The position numbers were made by a program, and so were the translations under genes. A DNA stretch of 64,000 nucleotides, taken from assembly GCF_017696015.1 (NCBI RefSeq), contig NZ_JAAORL010000001.1, positions 744,001 to 808,000 on the forward strand. Direction: 5' to 3'. Below are positions 18,940 through 27,491 of this stretch, piece by piece; the first letter of the stretch is position 1, and the number at the start of each line of letters is the position of its first letter. The notes beneath the pieces are model-generated. The model did not search any database. It saw only the letters and a list, made by a program, of their open reading frames with translations, and was not told the DNA's origin. This DNA comes from Prochlorococcus marinus CUG1415 (GTDB lineage Bacteria; Cyanobacteriota; Cyanobacteriia; PCC-6307; Cyanobiaceae).

Positions 18940-19719
18940 TTAATTATTGTTAGTTTCTTTTGTTTCTTCTTTAAATTCGGTTTCTTCTGGTTCCTCTGAG
19001 TTTACATCTGGCTGAATTTTTTCTTCTTTAAATTCGGTTTCTTCTGGTTCCTCTGAGTTTACATCTGGCTGAATTTTTTCTTCTTTAAATTCGGTTTCTT
19101 CTGGTTCCTCTGAGTTTACATCTGGCTGAATTTTTTCTTCTTTAACTTTACTTTGTTTTGGTTTCTTTGCTTTAACCTCTACCTCTTTTGATTCAGAAAT
19201 TGTACTGTTGTATTCATTAAAGGCTTCTACTGTAAATGAGGAATTATTTTCAGTTTCGATTCCTGTTGATTGACTAATTATTTTGTTAATATCACCAAAG
19301 TCAGCCATTCCATTGCTATCAAATTTAACTTCGCCATTACTATCAAGAATGATAGTTTGAGGAATTAATCCATTCCAATAAAAACTTGGCTCGGTTGGCA
19401 GATTAGACTTATCTTCATTTTGTAATTCATCTGTGGTTAATGCAATAATATCTATATTTTCCCTCCATATTAAATCGAGTCCTGAAATCACTGGAGCCAT
19501 TGCTTTGCTGTCAGAACTATCGTCAAGGTAGAAAAATAGAATTGAGACCCTTTTATTCTTTAATGAATCCTTGAGTGTTGTCTTTGGAGGAACTATTGCT
19601 CCATTACCTGCATATATAGGAAAGATGTTGCCATCATAACTATTAGTATCTCTATAGGCATTTGCTTTAAATGGACTTAAGAAAATTAATGCTATTAAGA
19701 ACCACTGAAATATTTTCAT
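18940..19719 (-). CDS. secreted thioredoxin-like protein with C-terminal acidic repeats
   Basis: A signal peptide (residues about 1-22, ending KANA) leads a thioredoxin-fold region: KRVSILFFYLDDSSDSKAMAP, IDIIALTTDELQN, SFYWNGLIPQTIILDSNGEVKFDSNG. The CxxC active site is replaced by DDSSDSKA, so it is probably not a disulfide reductase. From residue about 190 onward the tail is Lys/Glu-rich and carries three perfect 19-residue repeats (EEKIQPDVNSEEPEETEFK). The gene ends 14 nt before the CofE-like ATG. Confidence 0.7.
   Translation of the reverse strand: MKIFQWFLIALIFLSPFKANAYRDTNSYDGNIFPIYAGNGAIVPPKTTLKDSLKNKRVSILFFYLDDSSDSKAMAPVISGLDLIWRENIDIIALTTDELQNEDKSNLPTEPSFYWNGLIPQTIILDSNGEVKFDSNGMADFGDINKIISQSTGIETENNSSFTVEAFNEYNSTISESKEVEVKAKKPKQSKVKEEKIQPDVNSEEPEETEFKEEKIQPDVNSEEPEETEFKEEKIQPDVNSEEPEETEFKEETKETNNN
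18964..19134. repeat. 57 bp minisatellite, three identical copies
   Basis: Three tandem units of 57 bp (18964-19020, 19021-19077, 19078-19134) are identical base for base, followed by a 10 nt partial fourth copy that then diverges. The unit length is divisible by three, so copy-number change would keep the reading frame. It lies wholly within the tail of the thioredoxin-like gene. Confidence 0.95.
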
Positions 19720-19733
19720 TAAAGATTTAAAAC

Positions 19734-21350
19734 TTACTTGGAACTTGATCTTCCTAATCCTTGCAGGATTCCTTTCCCAATTAAACCGATAGCTTTGCCT
19801 ACGATTTTTGTTAGGAAAGTTACGAAAAGATTACCGATATACTTTACCGCAACTTCTAACTGAGGTGCTAATGCATCTCTTATCTCAACTAATAATGTAA
19901 CTTGTTTTTGAAGCCATTCTAGATTCTGCAGTTCTTTCTCTCTATTTTCGTTTTTAAAGTATCGGGTGAATTTTTTATCGATAATATCAATATATTCTCG
20001 TTTACTCTCATATAAGTAGATAGGCATATAAATGTAGTCATGCCAGCGATTATAGTTATTAATATTATTCCTGAATCTTTCAAAATTTCTTGTCGATTGT
20101 AATTCGGGGTTTATAAGTACAGTTCTTAATTCAGGCCAAGAAGAACAAATATTAAAGATTTCAGAAGCTAATAAATTACAGTTCCTTATTGTCCAATTTG
20201 AAATTATATTTTCAAGGATCAAAAACGATTCTGTTTCATATAGAGGGAGTAATTTCCCATCATAGTCAAGAGCTTCATTTTTAATAATTGGTTCAATAAA
20301 CATTATTGATTCATGTGATTCTCTATCTATCTCTTCGCAACTTACCTCACTATAAATAAAATCATTTATTGAAATAGATTCGCTTCCTTTTCTTAAACGA
20401 AAATAGCTGTCTGTGATATTTGAAATTGTATTAACTTTAAGTTCTTTTATGAGAGAATTTAAATCATCTTTAAAATCTTTCTCCTTATAGTTTTCCTTAA
20501 TATTTTTTACTAAATTATCTAACTCATCTAACATTTTGCAAATTAGTCGTGAAATGAATTCTTTCTTTATCCCAGAGAGAATTATTGATGAATTATTAAA
20601 TTCAACCTGTAAGTTAGTTGAGCTATACCTTTCTTTTAGTCTATCTAAAATTAAATTCCATATTTCTGTAGTTTTTTTATCTTTAATGAATACAGTGTTC
20701 TTATTTTCAAGATTAATTTTATTTTCAGTGTAAACTGCCTCTGTATAAAGTTCTAGTGAATTACCCCATAAGAAAATTAGAAAAGATTTTGCAGTAATAA
20801 GTTCTCTTAATCTTCCTTTTAAAATGAATTTATAAAATTCTGGTGTTGAATCAGAGTTGACATATTTGAATATGTAATTAATTTCAGAATCTATTTGTTT
20901 AAGACCTGAAGTTAGAATTTTTTGACTAAAAGAGAGAGCCCTATTTTTGTTTAATTGAACTCGGGAATTATTTTCAATATCAAATACCCTTCCTCCATTT
21001 AAAATGGTATCAATAGATTCAAGAACTTTTTCTACACTGGGATTTAAAAGAAAACCTTCAGCATTTAACGATGGAGGGGTATTTGCTTCATAAACAAGTT
21101 CGCCAGAGAGAATTATAAGAAAATTTGACTCATCATATCTTTCTCTTAATTTTAATAATTCTAACCTTATAAGATCTTCTGATTGGAAATTAAGAACATT
21201 CCATATAACTAAATCCGGAGTTTTATCACCTGTTCCATTATTAAAATTAATGTCTAAATTTTGGTCTAGTGATGTTAACTTAAGCGATAAAGATTCTGCT
21301 ATTAAGCTTGGAGCAATAATCAATATCGATTTTTTTGAAATTAATTCCAA
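19734..21350 (-). CDS. Ycf55-like (DUF3685) protein with a degenerate receiver domain
   Basis: 538 aa. Residues about 8-120 follow a response-regulator receiver pattern (ILIIAPS, DLVIWNVLN, NFLIILSGE, AEGFLLNPS), but the acidic pocket and phosphoacceptor Asp are replaced by Ser/Trp/Asn. The long C-terminal half, ending LEVAVKYIGNLFVTFLTKIVGKAIGLIGKGIL, matches the DUF3685/Ycf55 family of cyanobacteria and red-algal plastids. Function unknown. The start overlaps nothing; hisA lies 79 nt upstream. Confidence 0.75.
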   Translation of the reverse strand: MELISKKSILIIAPSLIAESLSLKLTSLDQNLDINFNNGTGDKTPDLVIWNVLNFQSEDLIRLELLKLRERYDESNFLIILSGELVYEANTPPSLNAEGFLLNPSVEKVLESIDTILNGGRVFDIENNSRVQLNKNRALSFSQKILTSGLKQIDSEINYIFKYVNSDSTPEFYKFILKGRLRELITAKSFLIFLWGNSLELYTEAVYTENKINLENKNTVFIKDKKTTEIWNLILDRLKERYSSTNLQVEFNNSSIILSGIKKEFISRLICKMLDELDNLVKNIKENYKEKDFKDDLNSLIKELKVNTISNITDSYFRLRKGSESISINDFIYSEVSCEEIDRESHESIMFIEPIIKNEALDYDGKLLPLYETESFLILENIISNWTIRNCNLLASEIFNICSSWPELRTVLINPELQSTRNFERFRNNINNYNRWHDYIYMPIYLYESKREYIDIIDKKFTRYFKNENREKELQNLEWLQKQVTLLVEIRDALAPQLEVAVKYIGNLFVTFLTKIVGKAIGLIGKGILQGLGRSSSK

Positions 21351-21429
21351 GACTAGATTTCTTATCTCTTATACAAAATTAACTAACAATTACTTCAAAT
21401 ACCAGCCTTAAATCATTTTTTATACTCTT

Positions 21430-22197
21430 TTAAGCGTAGTAATTTCTGTTTAAATCAAAGTCATTTAATCTCTCTGATGACAATACATTATTCGCTTCGT
21501 TTATCGTGAATTTATTTTCATATAGAGCTTTACCTACAATTACTCCAAAGAGTCCAGAATTTTCAAATTTTACTAACGATAATAAATCAGAAATTGAACC
21601 AACACCTCCTGAGGCTATTACTGGAATATCTGTAATTTCAAGTATGCTTTTTATGAATTCTTCATTCGTTCCTTCTAACGTACCATCTGTATTTATATCT
21701 GTAACAATAAAACTAGCAATTTTAAATGAAGAAAACTCCTTTACTAGATCTGTGGCAAAAATATTAGATTGCTCAAGCCACCCCCTTGTACTAACTTTTC
21801 CATCTTTTGCATCTATACCAACAATTATCCTTCCAGGAAATTTATTTGATAAGTTTTTAACTAATTCTTTATTTTCTATTGCAGAGGTTCCCATGATAAC
21901 TTTCTCAATACCATAAGAAAATAATTGTTCTATCCTTTCTTGTGACCTTATCCCTCCACCTATTTGAATAGGTATGTTAACTGTTTTTGCAATCTTTTTT
22001 ATTGATTTATCGTTTGTTGGCGATCCAGTTTTTGCAGCATCCAAATCAACTATATGTATATATTTTGCCCCTTCACTTTCCCAAAATTTAGCTTGTTCAT
22101 GAGGCTCTTTGGTAAAGTCTTTTCTTTTATTAAAGTCGCCTTTAAAAAGCCTTACACACTTACCATTCATTAAATCAATTGCTGGTATTAGGTTCAT
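21430..22197 (-). CDS. hisA: phosphoribosylformimino-5-aminoimidazole carboxamide ribotide isomerase
   Basis: Fourth enzyme of histidine synthesis, a (beta-alpha)8 barrel Amadori isomerase. N-terminal IPAIDLMNGKCVRLFKGD carries the catalytic Asp; IQIGGGIRS, VGIDAKDGKVSTRGWLE, VTDINTDGTLEGTN with the second catalytic Asp, and IASGGVGS follow. The 255 aa length is standard. Confidence 0.96.
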   Translation of the reverse strand: MNLIPAIDLMNGKCVRLFKGDFNKRKDFTKEPHEQAKFWESEGAKYIHIVDLDAAKTGSPTNDKSIKKIAKTVNIPIQIGGGIRSQERIEQLFSYGIEKVIMGTSAIENKELVKNLSNKFPGRIIVGIDAKDGKVSTRGWLEQSNIFATDLVKEFSSFKIASFIVTDINTDGTLEGTNEEFIKSILEITDIPVIASGGVGSISDLLSLVKFENSGLFGVIVGKALYENKFTINEANNVLSSERLNDFDLNRNYYA

Positions 22198-22289
22198 AGA
22201 ATCATCCTTTTCATTAATTACTTATTAGTAGTACTATTCAATATGTAATTCTATTTAAGATTACTACTTCAGTTAAATATTTTTTGAAT

Positions 22290-23210
22290 ATGAAAATTCT
22301 TGTAATGGGTGGCACTAGATTTGTTGGCAAGTCTTTGGTTGGAAAGTTATTAAGTAAAAATTATGATATTGATATTTTCACGAGAGGTAATAAATGTAAT
22401 CCTGAAAAAACAAATTTAATTAAGGGTGATAGAAATATTTCAGAAGATATCTTCAGGCTAAGAAATAAAAAGTATGATGTTGTTTATGATATTTCTGGAC
22501 GAGAGTTAGAACAAACAAAACTTCTTATAGAAAATTTAGATAACTCTTTCCAAAGATATATATATGTCAGCTCTGCAGGTGTTTATAAAGATAATTGTGA
22601 ACTACCCTTATCCGAAGTTGATCCTATTGATCCAGATAGTAGACACAAAGGAAAATTTGAGACAGAAAATTGGTTAAAAAAACAAAAAATTCCTTTTACA
22701 AGTTTTAGACCTACTTATATTTATGGACCAGGAAATTATAATAAAATTGAAAATTGGTTTTTTGAAAGGTTATTTACTAAAAAATCTATTCCAATCCCTG
22801 GTGACGGGTCTTTAATTACTCAGCTAGGCCATGTTTCTGATCTAACTGATGTAATGATTAGGTGCATGAATTTTGATAATTCTAAAAATAATATTTACAA
22901 CTGTTCTGGTGAAAAAGGAGTAACAATCAAGGGTTTAATTTATTTCTGTGCGAATGTTCTTGGATTAAACCAAAATGAGATTTCTTTAAGAACATTTGAT
23001 TATCAAAAATTAGATCCTAAATCTCGAAAGGGATTTCCAATTAGATTAAATCATTATCAGACTGATATTTCTAAGATTAAACGTGATTTAGAGTGGGTGC
23101 CAACTTTTGATTTACTTAATGGTTTAAAGGATAGTTTTGTGAAAGATTTTAATAATAAAAAGAGAGAGGAGTTTGATGAAAATTCAGATCATATTCTTTT
23201 TAATTCTTAA
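22290..23210 (+). CDS. NAD-dependent epimerase/dehydratase, CSP41-like
   Basis: Extended-SDR fold: MKILVMGGTRFVGKSLVG at the N-terminus, YVSSAGVYKD (about residues 90-99) in place of the active Ser, and an IRLNHYQTDISKIKRDLEWVPT tail. The catalytic YxxxK is not clear. This is close to the cyanobacterial homologues of the chloroplast RNA-binding proteins CSP41a/b. I use the ATG at 22290; a TTG two codons upstream is less likely. The 3' end overlaps pgsA on the other strand by 27 nt. Confidence 0.8.
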   Translation: MKILVMGGTRFVGKSLVGKLLSKNYDIDIFTRGNKCNPEKTNLIKGDRNISEDIFRLRNKKYDVVYDISGRELEQTKLLIENLDNSFQRYIYVSSAGVYKDNCELPLSEVDPIDPDSRHKGKFETENWLKKQKIPFTSFRPTYIYGPGNYNKIENWFFERLFTKKSIPIPGDGSLITQLGHVSDLTDVMIRCMNFDNSKNNIYNCSGEKGVTIKGLIYFCANVLGLNQNEISLRTFDYQKLDPKSRKGFPIRLNHYQTDISKIKRDLEWVPTFDLLNGLKDSFVKDFNNKKREEFDENSDHILFNS

Positions 23211-23723
23211 ATATCCTACTAAAGTCACGAAAGTCAGGATGAATCCTAACCAATAAAAAATTAAAGCCAAATTATTCAATAAGCTTATTTTTAATGGTGT
23301 AAAGAAGGTAATTACTGAAATAAAAAAGAAAAATGTTTTAAATTTACCCAATATAGATGCTGGTAAACCATCTTTTGTAGAGTTCCTCAGGCTAGAGATA
23401 ATTAATTCTCTAAATAAAATTAATGACAATGACCAGAAAGGTATTAAATTATTTTTACAAAGGAAGGTTAAAGGAATTAAATAGAATACTTTATCGCTTA
23501 AGGGATCAAGGATAGCTCCTGATCTGGTTTTAAGATTAAATTTCCTTGCGATAAACCCGTCAAAAAAATCAGTTAAACCTCCAATAATAATCAATATAAA
23601 GACATAAAATGGTCTGTTAATTTCTAAAAAAAGTATTAATGGGAATACAAGGAAAAGGCGAGATATCGATAATAAGTTGGGAATATTCAATGCCAAATTT
23701 TTAAGATTTTTTCTTAATAACAA
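23184..23723 (-). CDS. pgsA: CDP-diacylglycerol-glycerol-3-phosphate 3-phosphatidyltransferase
   Basis: Integral membrane enzyme that makes phosphatidylglycerophosphate. The CDP-alcohol phosphotransferase motif DGx2ARx8Gx3Dx3D is complete in DGFIARKFNLKTRSGAILDP plus LSDK. Four to five hydrophobic helices span the 179 aa. Phosphatidylglycerol is an essential thylakoid lipid. The YqeG-like phosphatase in this window could be the next enzyme. Confidence 0.92.
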   Translation of the reverse strand: MLLRKNLKNLALNIPNLLSISRLFLVFPLILFLEINRPFYVFILIIIGGLTDFFDGFIARKFNLKTRSGAILDPLSDKVFYLIPLTFLCKNNLIPFWSLSLILFRELIISSLRNSTKDGLPASILGKFKTFFFFISVITFFTPLKISLLNNLALIFYWLGFILTFVTLVGYLRIKKNMI

Positions 23724-23907
23724 ATTAGTTTTTGTATATAAAAAATATATTACACCCTCAACAAGCTTAAATTTTTAGTAAAAATTTTAAATGGTTTTTA
23801 ATGCTATATTCTAAAATTTAATTTAAATCTGAATCATAAAGATTATAAACTCAACTTCTCTTTATTCTTCATGATGTTTTATATTAAAAAATTATTCCTT
23901 ATATTTA

Positions 23908-24519
23908 ATGCAGCCTCATAGCCTAAAGCTATCTCCAGAATCTGATTTGATAAATTCAATTAAAGAATATTCTTTATCGAATAATTTATACGGGTATGTT
24001 TCTGGAGTAGTTGGTAATCTTAGAGCAGTTTGTATTCAATGCCCAGGAAATCAAGAGATAAATAAATTCGAGGGAAATCTAGAGATAGTTTCCTTAAATG
24101 GACATTTTAATAAAGGAGATGTTCATTTACATTTGAGTTTTGCAGATGAGGGATGTAATGTCTTTGGCGGGCATCTTGAGGAGGGATGTATTGTAAAAAA
24201 AGGTACTGATATATTATTAGTATCTTTTGAACAAAAAATTATTAATATCTCAAGTAATGATTTATTAAAAAATGAATCACGTGTAAAAGCATATATTTTA
24301 AAGGATTGTCCTTGGTCTAAAAGAGCAATTAGGTTGCTTAATTCTTTATCTATCCCTCATGAAGTTACTTTAATAGATAATGATGATAGCTTTCGAAAAA
24401 TAATGTCTCAAAGTAGTCATAATACTTTCCCTCAAATATTTTTGGATAATAAATTTTTTGGAGGATATGATGAACTTTCAGAACAAGCAAAATTCGATAA
24501 CTTAAGTTCATTTAAGTAA
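23908..24519 (+). CDS. PPC (DUF296)-glutaredoxin fusion protein
   Basis: Two domains in 203 aa. Residues about 1-115 match the PPC/DUF296 domain (GYVSGVVGNLRAV, EIVSLNGHF, VHLHLSFADEGCNVFGGHLEEGCIV). Residues about 126-200 are a glutaredoxin fold with KDCPWSKRA (CPxS site at 134-137), NTFPQIFLDNKFFGGYDEL (cis-Pro and GG motif). The single active-site Cys suggests a monothiol-type activity or Fe-S/glutathione binding. The DUF296 partner in plants binds DNA as an AT-hook protein; bacterial members are uncharacterised. Substrate unknown. Confidence 0.85.
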   Translation: MQPHSLKLSPESDLINSIKEYSLSNNLYGYVSGVVGNLRAVCIQCPGNQEINKFEGNLEIVSLNGHFNKGDVHLHLSFADEGCNVFGGHLEEGCIVKKGTDILLVSFEQKIINISSNDLLKNESRVKAYILKDCPWSKRAIRLLNSLSIPHEVTLIDNDDSFRKIMSQSSHNTFPQIFLDNKFFGGYDELSEQAKFDNLSSFK

Positions 24520-24529
24520 TCTAAATTTT

Positions 24530-24718
24530 TTAACTATCACGATTAGTAAGTTTTTCAGCAACTAATTCTTCCTCTAACTGCTTTATTAACCTTGATACAA
24601 GACTTTGAAATTCTGGTTGACAGCCTTTAAATGCAGCTTTATGTCTTATTGGCTCATTTCTAGTTCTTAAATCAGTAAGCATTAACTGTAATGCGTCAAT
24701 TTTGGGATTTATTTTCAT
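24530..24718 (-). CDS. small conserved hypothetical protein, 62 aa
   Basis: Mostly helical, charged, with no membrane segment and one cysteine (GCQPEF). Unrecognised. It starts 26 nt after the stop of the SDR-like gene on the same strand and converges on the PPC-glutaredoxin gene. Codon use is like the neighbours. Confidence 0.6.
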   Translation of the reverse strand: MKINPKIDALQLMLTDLRTRNEPIRHKAAFKGCQPEFQSLVSRLIKQLEEELVAEKLTNRDS

Positions 24719-24744
24719 GTTTTTATTTTATATATTTACATCTT

Positions 24745-25404
24745 TTAAATCATTTGCATAGCTTTTTTAAAAGATATTTTTTTATTATCATTTGAACTCG
24801 TTACTTCTACTATTTTATTTATGCAATCTTTGTTTTTTAAAGATTCTATACAACATTTTGCTACTAATCTTCTTGGTATAGATCCATTGGTTTGAGTATC
24901 CTCCTTTGAATAATTTATATTTTCTAATTTAATATCTTCATTTTCCTTTAATCCGCCAGGCCTAATAATAGTCCATTCGAAACTTGAATTTATGAGAAAA
25001 TTTTCACCTATTTTCTTCCAAATCAGAATCAATCCAAACAAGTTTAATGGGTGAAATAATTTCCCAGTACAAAGTGAACTAACTAAGATAACCCTCTTAA
25101 TCCCAACTCTTTTGCAACTCTCTAATTGTCTGAATACTCCTAAAGCATCAACCTTTGCGGGACCAGTTAAATCTATAGATGCTCTCGCACCAGTAGCAAT
25201 TACCAAAGCATCAATATCTTTTAAAGCTTTATCTAGTTCTTCTTTGTTGTCTAATGAAACTCTAATTGTTTCTAAACTCTCTAGCCCTTCTGAAACTTTT
25301 GAATTCTTTCTAATAATTTGCCTAACTTTATACCCTTTTTTAATGGCCTCTTCGGCAATTCTAAAACCTGTTTTCCCAGATGCACCAGTAATTGCAATTT
25401 TCAT
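24745..25404 (-). CDS. NAD(P)-binding atypical short-chain dehydrogenase
   Basis: Rossmann fold beginning IAITGASGKTGFRIAEEAIKKGYKVR (TGASGKTG glycine motif), then DIDALVIATGARA and VILVSSLCTG with FEWTIIRPGGL. This is the NAD(P)H-binding atypical SDR group (SDR_a5-like) common in cyanobacteria and plastids, often without a strict YxxxK. Function unknown. 219 aa. Confidence 0.8.
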   Translation of the reverse strand: MKIAITGASGKTGFRIAEEAIKKGYKVRQIIRKNSKVSEGLESLETIRVSLDNKEELDKALKDIDALVIATGARASIDLTGPAKVDALGVFRQLESCKRVGIKRVILVSSLCTGKLFHPLNLFGLILIWKKIGENFLINSSFEWTIIRPGGLKENEDIKLENINYSKEDTQTNGSIPRRLVAKCCIESLKNKDCINKIVEVTSSNDNKKISFKKAMQMI

Positions 25405-25439
25405 GATTTAAAAACTAATTTAATAATTATATTAATTTT

Positions 25440-26093
25440 TTAGGGCTTTTTACATATAAATTTCTTTTTTCTTTTGGGATAAAGTTTACGACATAAATAA
25501 CATTTTGTTCCATCACAACCTCTTGCGGTGCAATATTCTCTTCCATAGAAGATTATTTGCAAATGTAAGGTATTCCATTCATTAATAGGAAAGATTTTTT
25601 TTAGGTCTTTTTCCGTTTGAATTACACTATCTCCATTCGATAGACCCCATCTTTGTGACAACCTGTGTATGTGGGTATCAACGGGGAATGAGGGGATATT
25701 AAAAACTTGGGACATTACGACTGATGCTGTTTTATGCCCCACCCCTGGAAGAGATTCAAGCTTTTCAAAAGAATCTGGGACTTCACCTTTATGCTTCTCA
25801 ATCAATAGTTTAGATAGGTTATAGATGTTCTTTGATTTTTGATTAGATAGACCTAAATATTTTATGTATTCATATATGCCAGTTATACCTAGCTCTACCA
25901 TCTTTATTGGATTATCTGCAACCTTAAATAAGCTCTTTGTTAATTCATTAACTTTCTTATCTGTTGATTGAGCACTTAAAACTACAGCTACAAGAAGTGT
26001 ATAGGCACTTGTATGATCTAGAGGGATTGGAGGCGATGGATATAGCTCCTTAAGTTCTTGTCGTATTATTTCTGCTCTTTCAGCCTTTCTCAT
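25440..26093 (-). CDS. nth: endonuclease III (DNA glycosylase/AP lyase)
   Basis: Base-excision repair of oxidised pyrimidines. The helix-hairpin-helix LPGVGHKTA contains the catalytic Lys121, and Asp139 lies in FPVDTHIHR. The C-terminal cluster region has cysteines at 188, 193, 198 and 201, plus Cys214, instead of the classic C-x6-C-x2-C-x5-C spacing. A 96 nt divergent gap separates it from the iron-type ABC gene. 217 aa, normal length. Confidence 0.94.
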   Translation of the reverse strand: MRKAERAEIIRQELKELYPSPPIPLDHTSAYTLLVAVVLSAQSTDKKVNELTKSLFKVADNPIKMVELGITGIYEYIKYLGLSNQKSKNIYNLSKLLIEKHKGEVPDSFEKLESLPGVGHKTASVVMSQVFNIPSFPVDTHIHRLSQRWGLSNGDSVIQTEKDLKKIFPINEWNTLHLQIIFYGREYCTARGCDGTKCYLCRKLYPKRKKKFICKKP

Positions 26094-26189
26094 TAAATTT
26101 GATAGAATAACCGGTGTATAAAATTATACAAGAGATATTTTAGATGCATATTTTCTGCTAATTTAAAATATTTAAAATAGAAAGGTTTT

Positions 26190-27248
26190 GTGAAAAATGA
26201 TGCTTTAATAATTGATGATCTGCATCATAAATATAATAAACAAGAATATTCAAAATGGATATTAAATGAAATTAACCTAAAAATTAAAAATGGTGAATTG
26301 TTGGGTCTGCTTGGTCCTTCTGGGTGTGGGAAGACTACTCTTTTGAGGTTGATTGCAGGGTTTGAATACCCTTGTAAAGGAAGTATTTCTTTAAATGATA
26401 TGGAAATTTCAACTAGAAAAAGAATTCTTAGTCCAGAGAAAAGAAATATTGGGATGGTTTTTCAGGATTATGCACTTTTTCCTCACTTAACTGTTTTTGA
26501 AAATGCAATGTTTGGTTTGAAAAACAAAAAAGATAGATCTAGAGTTGACTACTTATTAAATGTTGTAGGTCTTGATGGTTTTGTTGGAAGGTACCCACAT
26601 GAATTGTCTGGAGGTCAAAAACAAAGACTTGCAATTGTAAGGGCTCTTGCTCCAGGTACAAATTTTATTTTATTAGATGAACCTTTTTGTAGTCTTGATA
26701 TGCATGTCAAGCTTAAATTGAGAAGTGAACTCCCAAATATTCTAAGAGGCTGTGATGCCAGTGGATTAATGGTTACTCATGATCCTGAAGAGGCGATGTC
26801 AATTTGCGATAAAGTTGCCGTTATGAATGAAGGTAAAATACACCAAATTGATACTCCAATTAATCTTCTAAATAATCCCAAGACTATTTTTGTTAGTAGT
26901 TTTATATTGGGAAATAATATTCTTAATCTCAAAAAAAATGGAAATTCATATTTTTCTTGTTTAGGTGAAATAAATAGTTCAGGGTCATTAAAGAATACAA
27001 ATATTAAAAGCATGTCAATTTCTCCTAAATTTATTTCAATTAAAAGATCTAAATCTGGTAATGCAATTGTAATATCTAAAGAATTTCTTGGTGAATTTCT
27101 TATCTATAAAGTATCTATTAATAACGATATATTGAGGGTCAGAACTAATATTAATACTCTTCTAAATAATGGTGATAAATGTTCTATTTCTATTAATAAA
27201 AATAGTTATTATTTTTTATATCCTGGGGCACATAAGGTATATATCTAA
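26190..27248 (+). CDS. ABC transporter ATPase, ferric iron (FutC/FbpC)-like
   Basis: Cytoplasmic ATPase, 352 aa. Walker A GPSGCGKTT, Q-loop VFQDYALFPHLTV, signature LSGGQKQRLA, Walker B FILLDEPFCSLD, and a switch HD in THDPEEAM. A C-terminal TOBE-like regulatory region follows from about residue 240. CysA/PotA/FbpC family; neighbouring ferritin and Fur-box-like sites favour iron, but a spermidine or other type cannot be excluded. The permease and binding protein are not here. GTG start. Confidence 0.82.
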   Translation: MKNDALIIDDLHHKYNKQEYSKWILNEINLKIKNGELLGLLGPSGCGKTTLLRLIAGFEYPCKGSISLNDMEISTRKRILSPEKRNIGMVFQDYALFPHLTVFENAMFGLKNKKDRSRVDYLLNVVGLDGFVGRYPHELSGGQKQRLAIVRALAPGTNFILLDEPFCSLDMHVKLKLRSELPNILRGCDASGLMVTHDPEEAMSICDKVAVMNEGKIHQIDTPINLLNNPKTIFVSSFILGNNILNLKKNGNSYFSCLGEINSSGSLKNTNIKSMSISPKFISIKRSKSGNAIVISKEFLGEFLIYKVSINNDILRVRTNINTLLNNGDKCSISINKNSYYFLYPGAHKVYI

Positions 27249-27387
27249 ACTCTTTTATAGGCAATTACACTTCCCCCCCTTCCAATTAGAGCATTTTTTC
27301 TTTTTACATTTCTTTTTTTTACTTATATATATTTTATTAGTTAAAAGTAGCTCAGAAAAATCGTACTCTAAATTCATTTATAATATT

Positions 27388-27406
27388 GCTATTGATATTC
27401 ATTATC
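27388..27406. promoter_or_regulatory. putative Fur box upstream of ferritin
   Basis: GCTATTGATATTCATTATC matches the 19 bp consensus GATAATGATAATCATTATC at 16 of 19 positions. It lies 86 nt before the ferritin ATG. Confidence 0.6.
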
Positions 27407-27491
27407 ATATTATTTAATTTAATTTAAAGGATTAATTAATTACTAATTTATACAATATGTTGTATTATTTATATAGTTCATATTTTGAATA

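Noticed and set aside
21506-21916. 136 aa plus-strand open frame inside hisA
   Set aside because: Fully antisense to a conserved enzyme gene with intact motifs.
27169-27417. 82 aa plus-strand open frame overlapping the end of the iron-type ABC gene
   Set aside because: Shares the ABC 3' coding region in another frame, with long Phe/Leu runs from T-rich DNA; the Fur-like site also lies inside it.
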